Source of the DNA: Acanthaster planci
Taxonomy: Eukaryota; Echinodermata; Asteroidea; Valvatida; Acanthasteridae
Direction of reading: 5' to 3'
DNA: 39,423 nucleotides
Assembly: GCF_001949145.1 (NCBI RefSeq)
Contig: NW_019091669.1
Span: 188,775 to 228,197, forward strand
The notes beneath the pieces were generated by a model, which ran no database searches, was not told where the DNA came from, and worked only from the letters and a program-made list of their open reading frames with translations. The position numbers and the translations under genes were made by a program. Positions within the stretch are counted from its first letter, which is position 1, and each line of letters starts with the position of its first letter. Positions 34,101-39,423 of the stretch are shown here, piece after piece.

Positions 34101-36260
34101 TTCAAAGACAACCAAAATCTCGAATTCAAAGGTTATGCTGATTTTTAAACGAACATAATATATAAACCCTATAAACAAACATAAATTTTGTTTACTGTTT
34201 TGGTTGTTCATGATTCGTCCGTTGGTCAGTTGGTCGGTTAGTGGGTCGCTTCGACGGTTTATGCTATAGTCGGTTAATTGGTTGATCGGTCGGTCAGTTT
34301 TTTTTATTTCAATCAGGTAGAGTATTCCCGCTGCCCTGATGCACTTGGTGAAGATAATACGAACAGCAATTAGTGCCAAAGCAGGCATACTTACTTTTTT
34401 GCATCGATTGGTTTGTTATGGACGTGGGCGTTTGCGATGTTTTCAAGCAGAGGGTCACAGATGCCGTTGAATATACCCACCATCTATTTATGTGGAGAAC
34501 AACCGCAACGTACATTATTATCATGCAACAATGCTTGTCGCCTTACGCACACATTTAACCTTAAAATAAAGGAACCTGCTAATGCCAGGTAGTTCCTAAG
34601 CATGTAATACATTGGCCTTTCGTCTCAAGAACAAGTGGTTGGTGCGATTTACCTGCTTCAGCTTGCTTGCCGTGAAAGACGCAGTCATGATTGCACGAAC
34701 GTCTTTCCATTGCTGACCTTTCATGTACGTTAAAGACTTGTCAAGTGGGAAACCCAGAGCTGGGATGTCCTGTAACAAAACCGAATTGGTTGCAGCGAAA
34801 AAAAAAATCAATACAACCATTGTGTGGACGGTGGCATAACTAGAGGATAGTATGTACAAGAGCACGTGCGCCTCCCGAATTTCCGTGCTCCTCTATTGAC
34901 CCCCTCCCAGTTGAAATTTGGGGGTGAACACAAATTGTATAGGAGCCGTAGTTTCGTTTACTTACCCGATCGAATGCCCCTTAAATATTTCGCCTCTTTC
35001 TATACAGGTTACCCTGCCCGTGTAAACTGACTCAAACACGCCCATATCCAGTGCACGATTGAGGTTTGCAACAGCATAGAATAGACATTTCGGCAAAAAT
35101 AAAAATGAATCAACAATATCGTCACTTCTTTGATATAACAAACTAAACGTTCTTGCGATTGCCTGTTTTACTTTTGTTGTTTAATTTGGAATGTTCTTAC
35201 CCAGTGACTTGGAAATTTATTAAGTAATATAGACAACGACTATAGCAACAAAACAATGTCAAATCTTAAACAATAACAACAGAACTAGCAGCAGCAGCGC
35301 ATGCTGTTCAAGCGATATCATTTTCTGATAAAAATAGTTAGCATGTTTTTTCTTCTTGTTTTTTTTTATTTACATGTGCTTACCCAGTGATTCGGAAATT
35401 TACTAAAGTCGGTAACCAGAACCCTTTTCACGATGTTTTTATCCGACACATAGAGAAGCGGTGAGCGGAATTTGTATATTCTGAAAAGGAAATGGGACAC
35501 TGGACATTTAAATAAATGTTTTCTAGGCATTTTGTTAGATTGCCACGGTATCCAAAATAATTCCTCGTTTTCATCATACTTCGTTACCATAAAAAAGCAG
35601 ATGTTTTAAATATGAGGAGTTTTCTCGAATAAATATGGAAGTTAAGTTTGTTATTCTTTTTTCTCTCAACTTGCTGACATCAGACATTGTACCCACCAGG
35701 CGGCATTGCTGTAGCGGTTAAGTCACAGAAAATGTACATGTATTAAAATTGAACACGTTTATGAAAAAAAATAAATGTACATTCCTGAAGGGAGAAGTTG
35801 CGGGGAGGAGCACTTATTCTGTGAATATATAGGGCAGAAATCGAGAATTTCATTAACTGCCATTAATGCTTTAAAATAGGTCTTGATTCTTACCCAACGA
35901 CTTTCCCGTATTTCCTGACGCATTCTTCGCCAAAGTTGTTATTACCTTTCTGCATTGGTTTGAAAAATTGAATCAAAATTATTTTCAACCAATCTTAGTA
36001 TCTGGAATACCTTCTTGATCTTGCTTAAAATCTTGCTCGATTTTCCATGATAGACATACATGTAGTTTGATGAATGTCTTTTTTGGTATAAAGAAATATA
36101 ACCCGAAAGAATTATATTCATAAATTGCAGTAATAGTTTATATAATTCGAGTAATGTTTCACTTACCGATAGCCATTGGTGGGCATTGCCGATTACCGGG
36201 TAGTATGGGGCCACAGGAATCCCCAACCTCTTGAAATATTGATGGCACCACCAGTCATAC
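19026..36260 (-). CDS. Cytochrome P450, CYP3/CYP5-like (clan 3), gene B, exons 2-13; exon 1 not found
   Basis: Spliced gene, joined in order: 36167-36260, 35894-35949, 35384-35480, 34653-34769, 34395-34483, 26325-26464, 24341-24492, 23655-23768, 21876-22096, 20697-20834, 20320-20482, 19026-19103. It gives 485 residues; with an anchor exon like that of gene A (26 residues) the protein would be about 511. Motifs: hinge RLGIPVAP, C-helix WKDVR, I-helix with TANNEATST, ExxR in YECFR, PERF across exons 11/12, heme loop FGGGPRICVA, and stop after VVPKEG. Exon lengths and phases equal those of gene A except one extra codon in exon 8. As in gene A, the I-helix Thr is Ala and C-x-G is C-V-A; gene B also lacks the I-helix Gly (Asn instead). 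Expected to be an ER-anchored heme-thiolate enzyme of unknown substrate. Intron 6 is unusually long (7.9 kb). Confidence 0.92.
19104..20319 (-). other. Gene B intron 12
   Basis: 1.2 kb. Contains a perfect 14-bp inverted repeat (19678-19691 with 19745-19758). A 122-residue open frame on the minus strand (20152-19784) matches nothing I know and is probably chance. Confidence 0.65.
20320..20482 (-). CDS. Gene B exon 12: heme-binding loop and L-helix
   Basis: 54 residues, FSPENKASIEPVAWL, FGGGPRICVAVK with the heme-ligand Cys, then L-helix and YRFETCSETP at a gtgagt donor. It differs from gene A at 13 of 54 residues. Confidence 0.96.
20697..20834 (-). CDS. Gene B exon 11: K'-helix to PERF
   Basis: 45 residues with TDRECLETV, YGKYTLPKGLVVHIPAYS and DVWPDPEKFHPE; PERF completed in exon 12. 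Acceptor ctgacag, donor gtaaca. Confidence 0.95.
20835..21875 (-). other. Gene B intron 10
   Basis: 1.0 kb. Holds a perfect short hairpin at 21144-21169; otherwise nothing seen. Confidence 0.75.
21144..21169. repeat. Perfect hairpin, 11-bp stem, TTTT loop
   Basis: gcacggtatag - tttt - ctataccgtgc in intron 10 of gene B. No link to a longer inverted repeat was found. Confidence 0.85.
21876..22096 (-). CDS. Gene B exon 10: I-helix to K-helix (ExxR)
   Basis: 73 residues. I-helix CVLQLTANNEATST lacks both the usual Gly and the usual Thr (E kept). Then YQLALSPEVQ and YECFRLYPP. It differs from gene A at 7 residues, 5 of them within the first 13. Confidence 0.96.
22097..23654 (-). other. Gene B intron 9
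   Basis: 1.56 kb AT-rich intron; no gene or clear repeat seen. Confidence 0.75.
23655..23768 (-). CDS. Gene B exon 9: H-helix region
   Basis: 38 residues, YTAIVEELYRHTD, a proline-rich linker and KRLTYEEFFAA. Phase 0 at both ends; acceptor cgtacag, donor gtaagt. Confidence 0.9.
23769..24340 (-). other. Gene B intron 8
   Basis: 0.57 kb; nothing notable beyond its unusual gttagc donor. Confidence 0.75.
24341..24492 (-). CDS. Gene B exon 8: F-G region
   Basis: 50 residues with LFPWLGPLFELMG, AFFKKVIHQSLEGG and a glycine-rich CGGGNGLNK end, one residue longer than gene A. Non-standard donor gttagc; gene A uses gttggt here. Confidence 0.9.
24493..26324 (-). other. Gene B intron 7
   Basis: 1.8 kb. 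Near its 5' end lie an 18-bp palindrome tatacacatatgtgtata (about 26242-26260) and an (AAT)n microsatellite (26262-26283). No gene seen. Confidence 0.75.
26262..26283. repeat. (AAT)n microsatellite
   Basis: About seven AAT units directly after an 18-bp perfect palindrome, 40 bp from gene B exon 7. Confidence 0.85.
26325..26464 (-). CDS. Gene B exon 7: E/F-helix region
   Basis: 46 residues, VFLGYALQNISAIFLGLD, then CQTNLDHPFV and FTLIP. Joined to exon 6 across the 7.9-kb intron 6 (phase 2, Lys completed by the first G). Acceptor aataaag, donor gtaagt. Confidence 0.92.
26674..26735. repeat. Heptamer minisatellite (GTCGTGC-like)
   Basis: Eight to nine imperfect 7-bp units (gtcgtgc, gccgtcc, gtcgtcc, gcccgtc and variants). 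Inverted relative to the array at 27754-27804. Confidence 0.85.
27312..27680. other. Assembly gap (369 N)
   Basis: Run of N in gene B intron 6, lying between the two inverted heptamer arrays. Confidence 1.
27754..27804. repeat. Heptamer minisatellite (GGGCGAC/GCACGAC)
   Basis: Seven consecutive 7-bp units: gggcgac gcacgac, gggtgac, then gggcgac gcacgac, gggcgac, ggacgac. A more decayed array lies at about 28220-28262 in the opposite orientation. Confidence 0.9.
29307..29483. repeat. Tandem duplication, 91-bp unit x2
   Basis: Two copies starting cacttgctgccaatcaatcg and ending near tttaagacctac, with a period of 91 bp and about a dozen differences. Non-coding, in gene B intron 6. Confidence 0.9.
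30078..30389. mobile_element. MITE-like interspersed repeat with AGGCCCGTAAC ends
   Basis: Left end aggcccgtaac; right end gttatgggctt, an imperfect inverted match. Inside are gcaggggtgcgtctgcaccc near the left end and gcacccccttac near the right. Resembles the G/C-run patch at 3765-3920. Non-coding. Confidence 0.5.
30568..30868. mobile_element. MITE-like element with CGTTCGATTAGCTT inverted ends
   Basis: Terminal inverted repeats cgttcgattagctt (30568-30581) and aagctaatcgaacg (30855-30868). Further cgttcg-type words sit inside near 30606 and 30797, the latter pairing with the right end as a smaller hairpin. About 300 bp, no coding potential seen. Confidence 0.6.
32411..32977. mobile_element. 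Foldback element with internal ACATCCTGA repeats
   Basis: Inverted arms: left 32411-32456 (cggagctctgcaagtg...acttgttgagat) and right 32936-32977 (atctcaacaagt...cacttccagagctccg). Inside, acatcctg occurs in direct orientation near 32503, 32533, 32573 and 32821, with an inverted match ggataggatgtcgtcat near 32846, usually followed by -agataat/-aagtaac. No protein seen. Confidence 0.65.
34211..34299. repeat. Degenerate GGTC/GGTT simple-sequence tract
   Basis: Like 7622-7750: ggtcagttggtcggtt and gatcggtcggtcag words. Lies 96 bp downstream of gene B exon 6. Confidence 0.7.
34395..34483 (-). CDS. Gene B exon 6: D-helix
   Basis: 29 residues plus a split Lys: MVGIFNGICDPLLENI, then AHVHNKPIDAK. 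Donor gtaagt. Confidence 0.93.
34653..34769 (-). CDS. Gene B exon 5: C-helix
   Basis: 39 residues including DIPALGFPLDKSLTYMKG, QQWKDVRAI (WxxxR motif) and SFTASKLKQ. Phase 0 at both ends; acceptor gttacag, donor gtaaat. Confidence 0.94.
34770..35383 (-). other. Gene B intron 4 (chimeric)
   Basis: From exon 4 onward: 160 bp identical to gene A intron 4, then the stump of native exon 4 with its own donor (35201-35224, donor at 35200 and below), then native intron to exon 5. Confidence 0.8.
35201..35224 (-). pseudogene. Relic 3' end of gene B exon 4
   Basis: On the minus strand this reads LNKFPSHW followed by a valid gtaaga donor, the same position as FSKFPNHW|gtaagc in exon 4. It is cut off at 35222-35224, where the segment shared with gene A begins. 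Best read as the remains of the original exon 4 end, left behind in intron 4. Confidence 0.8.
35223..35422. repeat. 200-bp segment identical to 9841-10040 (gene A)
   Basis: Spans the end of exon 4, its donor and about 160 bp of intron 4. Identity is complete over 200 bp although it is mostly intron; other introns of the two genes do not align by eye. Confidence 0.93.
35384..35480 (-). CDS. Gene B exon 4: beta-1/B-helix region (mosaic)
   Basis: Encodes 32 residues, IYKFRSPLLYVSDKNIVKR then VLVTDFSKFPNHW. The first half differs from gene A at four residues; the last part and the following intron are identical to gene A. A second, native-looking stump of the exon end follows at 35201-35224. Confidence 0.9.
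35481..35893 (-). other. Gene B intron 3
   Basis: 0.41 kb; nothing notable seen. Confidence 0.75.
35894..35949 (-). CDS. Gene B exon 3: A-helix region
   Basis: 56 bp encoding KGNNNFGEECVRKYGKVV, plus two bases of a Gly codon. Differs from gene A by only two residues (I-to-V, K-to-R). Confidence 0.92.
36167..36260 (-). CDS. Gene B exon 2: proline-rich hinge region
   Basis: 31 residues, YDWWCHQYFKRLGIPVAP then YYPVIGNAHQWLS. Acceptor ccccacag, donor gtaagt. The first base completes a codon from the unseen exon 1. Confidence 0.93.
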
Positions 36261-37873
36261 CTGTGGGGAATAAATGATGCTGTTCAAGGGTAATCTGTCA
36301 GGTAACTGGTACAACGGGTATACACTTTTGTATTCTACCATACATTTCTAAGTAAAAAAGAAGAAAGGTGTTCCCCCAAAGGTGTTTATATGTTATAAAG
36401 GGACATAGATTACATTTGATCACTGACTTTCACTGAGATTTATCTTGGGGTTGCCTTAAGAAAATCAGGTGAAATGACCTCAAACCCTTGGGTACAAGAA
36501 AAATAACTTGCAAAACTTTCAGAATTCTAAATTACTTTTTTCATTTCTTTAAAAATTACCTTCAAAATATGCCTCTGTAAAATGTTGGCTGGCATATTAA
36601 TAGAAACCGAAATACTGCCTAACATGAAAGAGAAATACTGTTCTAACTGACCGTTCACTTCCGAAATCTTAAATACATGACAACCCGTACGACTTGGTAC
36701 ACTCTTAGGTGGATGATAAGTTAATGCATTTTGTGAGTCTCTAAGTATAATATTAAATTAAGAACAAAAAACGGTAAGTAGATTACAATTATAAGGCTAT
36801 GAACTTGACTAAATAATCCGCATATACGATAAATTTTGAAGTCCACAACCCTTCAAATGTGACCAGGTATTTCTTCACAAAGTTATAAATTCTCCTCGTT
36901 AATGTAAGTACATGTACATGGATTGAAAAGAATGTGCACGAATGAGGAGACATATAGAAAGGATAATGCCAGTAGTGAAAGATTCTTAGTGAAATTACTT
37001 TTTACCCATCTGTAGGTGACCTTTTCACAATATTACATAAGAGAACATATAGATAAAATCAGTGACGAAGATTTACTTTTTTTTCAGTTAAAAACTGTTT
37101 CAGTTCTAAACTCTCTGTAGGCGGCCAATCCCGCTGCTCTCTAACAAGCACACTATTTGCTTGCTCATCTTTTTTTCTTGAATGGTTTCATACAGTATAC
37201 TGAGGGCCTCGGCATTTTTTTTAATTTAAAAGATGCGCATCACAAGCAGAAATTATCCACTTTTTTTCATGGGACCCTTAATTACAAATTAAATGAAAAA
37301 ATTAAAAGGAACACCTTTTCCTACCGCATATTTTGATATCTCGCTGGACGGTAGCACCATTATTGATGAAGCAATGGAGGAATGCAAGACTCTGATGTAA
37401 TTTATTTCATCATTTTAATGGCATTTAAATTGCTCAGTAGGTGTCTTCTAGCCCCTACAACCATCAAAAAACGTGTTACGGTACTTTTATTTCTAGTCCC
37501 GCTGAATTTGAAGGGGGATCTAAGGGTCCAAGCCTCAGTCACTCACCCACTGCCAAGCCACAGGCATTCCCCCCGCCCAACTACCACTCAATGACTCTAA
37601 AGACATAAGAGAGGGCGGCAGGCCTGCTAGACATGATGTATGACAGGGCTTAGCTAGCCCTGGTTAGCCTTGGCTCCAGCTGAAAAATAATCCCATGGGA
37701 GTGGTAGAGAATGGAGATTTCTGTGACAATCTAAATTAAAAAACTCAAAAAAATCTATCAATCCCTTTCTACCGCGCGCTCTCCAAAAACGACAAAAATC
37801 TGAAATCCCAAGCATTACGGTCTAAATCCGGACTACAAATTTGGCACCAGAGACAAAATTCCGGAAAATATCG
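36261..37873. other. Region upstream of gene B exon 2
   Basis: Presumably gene B intron 1. I looked on the minus strand for an anchor exon (Met, hydrophobic run, phase-2 GT donor) and saw none. AT-rich, no clear repeats. Confidence 0.5.
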
Positions 37874-37973
37874 TTTGACATCAAATCCGCTATCAACTCC
37901 AAGAGCCTACAGTGTATATACTCGACATATAAACTTTGCGGCTTACAAATACATCGGTACGCAAACGACTAAA

Positions 37974-38126
37974 ATGTCTACCACTCCACCGAATACGATC
38001 ACCGCTTACAAAGCCAGTCGTGAATTAAACGACTTTGAACAGATAGACTTTGTTCTTAAACCGCCCAACACAAATAAAAAAAAGACGCATGTATGTCAAG
38101 TTACTTACGAATACCACGCTGTTTGA
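37974..38126 (+). CDS. Unrecognised short reading frame (possible exon)
   Basis: 50 codons from an ATG in a good context (aaaATG), beginning MSTTPPNTITAYKASRELND and ending TYEYHAV. Lies in a locally CpG-richer patch. No known family recognised. It could be a first exon, part of a decayed element, or chance; two further frames follow at once in other phases. Confidence 0.2.
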   Translation: MSTTPPNTITAYKASRELNDFEQIDFVLKPPNTNKKKTHVCQVTYEYHAV

Positions 38127-38457
38127 CCACCATAAAAAAGAAATATCGGAAGAAAATCTCGGTATATATATTGATAAACGCTGCGACGCGAAGTTTTCCC
38201 TTTGCCCCAAAGATGTCTATTACTGTGCACACGGATCTCTGTCTTGCGGTGATAACGTTAGACATAAAGTCGAAAAAGCTATTTGTCGGAAGCTGCCATG
38301 TTGCATGCTGCGGAAATCCGACGCATGTGCCTTTATCGTTGAGAACCTGACTTACGAAATGCACAGACTAGACTGCACGACGTACGCACACACATACGTG
38401 TGTACTGCACTCGACATGGTAACTGCAGGCCCTAAAGGAAACGACCGTAAAAGTTAA
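38089..38457 (+). CDS. Unrecognised cysteine-containing reading frame (possible)
   Basis: 122 codons from ATG to TAA with ten cysteines, including CPKDVYYCAHGSLSC and LPCCMLRKSDAC. It overlaps the preceding frame in another phase across an A-run, which could mean a frameshifted single gene. No family recognised; no signal peptide seen. Confidence 0.25.
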   Translation: MYVKLLTNTTLFDHHKKEISEENLGIYIDKRCDAKFSLCPKDVYYCAHGSLSCGDNVRHKVEKAICRKLPCCMLRKSDACAFIVENLTYEMHRLDCTTYAHTYVCTALDMVTAGPKGNDRKS

Positions 38458-38689
38458 CGGGAATCACTGTAGGATTTTATCTGAGCATGCGCTTGCTGAA
38501 AACAGACGAATTGTCCAAAAAGGCACTGAACTTTGGGCTGAACACCGTCAAAAAGAGTGGTTGCTTTCTCAATTCGGATGCTTTTCAAATTCGGATGAAA
38601 TGAGATTTAAAGTAAAATGTGTGCGACAAATGACAGCTTTACGTTTGGAAAGGTTTAATTTCCAATCTTTACATATTTGGAGTCAATAA
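38423..38689 (+). CDS. Unrecognised open frame without start codon (possible exon)
   Basis: 88 codons ending in TAA, with ENRRIVQKGTELWAEHRQKE and QFGCFSNSDEMRFKVKC. There is no early ATG; the frame opens next to a possible acceptor ctgcag (38423-38428). The composition looks protein-like, but I recognise no family. It may continue the frames at 37974-38457. Confidence 0.2.
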   Translation: MQALKETTVKVNGNHCRILSEHALAENRRIVQKGTELWAEHRQKEWLLSQFGCFSNSDEMRFKVKCVRQMTALRLERFNFQSLHIWSQ

Positions 38690-39423
38690 TGTTATTCCAA
38701 TATTAAGCAAGTTTGGACTTTCGTTCCAGTCTTGAGAACATATTGGATTTGTAAATCTTATTCGAATTTTGAAAAAATCTTCACTCTTCACAAATTTATT
38801 TCAATCTAAAAAATATGTTCCCTTAACACAGTTAATCCGCTCTTTAAAAATTCTTCAGAATCTAAAAAAAAGTACTTCATTTTAAAAATGCATTTCAAAA
38901 GTAAAAAAAAAAACGTTCTCTTTAAACATGACATTCGTTTATAAACACATTCTATTTTAAAAACACGCTTCGTTTAGAAAAAAAGGTCCTTTTTGCAGAA
39001 GCACGCTCCAATCTGTTGGCCCAAATTCTGTTCGGTAGCAAAAACTGCTTTGACTTCCTGGTAGACTACCTACTGAAAGGATTACTGTGTGTTGCCTATG
39101 TCATACATATATACTTAATACTACTACTTACTATTATTATTTTTATTATTAGTTATGGTTTATTAACCAAACTTTCGCGGCCAAAGGCTGAAATTCGGTT
39201 TGGTTTGGTACCCTCCCTGACGTTAGGTCCAGGGCTGAGGTAAGGACCCCAAGTGTTTGAGGATAAGGAACCACGAAGGGTATAGGTTATTAGCTCTGGT
39301 CGCCGATTTATTGTATGCCAGACACGTGGACGTAAATCAAAACAAAACCCTGCACATAAACAGAGCATAAATAAGATTTACACACATCAGGACTCAATTT
39401 AATAAGTTGTACATTGCACATAA
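38690..39423. other. AT-rich right end of the window
   Basis: Contains many short tttaaaaa- and ttcatttt-like words (about 38760-38990) of low complexity. No gene recognised. Confidence 0.6.

Larger units (their letters stand above)
26465..34394 (-). other. Gene B intron 6, expanded (7.9 kb)
   Basis: The intron joins exons 6 and 7 in the same phase as in gene A, where it is 1.4 kb. The extra length holds heptamer-array foldback DNA with an assembly gap, a 91-bp tandem duplication, two MITE-like elements and a second foldback element, each listed separately. No convincing gene was found inside. Confidence 0.8.

Noticed and set aside
1-39423. CRISPR arrays, operons, tRNA or rRNA genes
   Set aside because: No spaced direct-repeat array, no tRNA-like T-loop cloverleaf, no rRNA sequence; the window is intron-rich animal DNA.

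Overview
The window looks like nuclear DNA of an animal, most likely a marine invertebrate deuterostome (hemichordate, echinoderm or cephalochordate). It carries genes split into about 13 small exons with standard GT/AG introns, AT-rich introns full of foldback repeats, and no bacterial-style operons. The taxon guess rests on general sequence character and on the CYP3/CYP5-like genes. I cannot name the species.

The main content is two tandem cytochrome P450 genes of clan 3 (CYP3/CYP5-like), both on the minus strand. Gene A runs from exon 1 at 14900 to exon 12 at 978; its last exon must lie beyond the left edge. Gene B runs from exon 2 at 36260 to the stop in exon 13 at 19026; I could not find its first exon. 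All 23 exons I could place (12 in A, 11 internal plus terminal 12 in B, less exon 1 of B) keep an open frame, and the splice phases match between the copies, so both genes look functional. Each would give a protein of about 510 residues with an N-terminal membrane anchor, a WxxxR C-helix motif, the I-helix, ExxR, PERF and the Cys heme loop. Both differ from textbook P450s: the conserved I-helix Thr is Ala, and the heme loop reads C-V-A instead of C-x-G.

Layout: 1-977 is the 3' part of gene A (last intron, no exon found). Gene A follows at 978-14900, with a 568-bp assembly gap in intron 2. The intergenic region is 14901-19025 and holds a probable gene A promoter, a decayed Tc1/mariner transposase fragment and a small stem-bearing interspersed repeat. 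Gene B spans 19026-36260, with a greatly enlarged intron 6 (about 7.9 kb against 1.4 kb in A) that holds a 369-bp gap, several foldback elements and a tandem duplication. The last 3.2 kb, 36261-39423, lies upstream of gene B exon 2 and has a CpG-richer patch with unrecognised short reading frames.

The most interesting points are: a 200-bp stretch around exon 4/intron 4 that is identical between the two genes and sits beside a leftover stump of the native exon 4 in gene B (gene conversion/insertion or assembly chimera); the altered oxygen-activation motif shared by both P450s; and several foldback elements with internal short tandem repeats. I saw no convincing sign of a wholly new multi-gene system.
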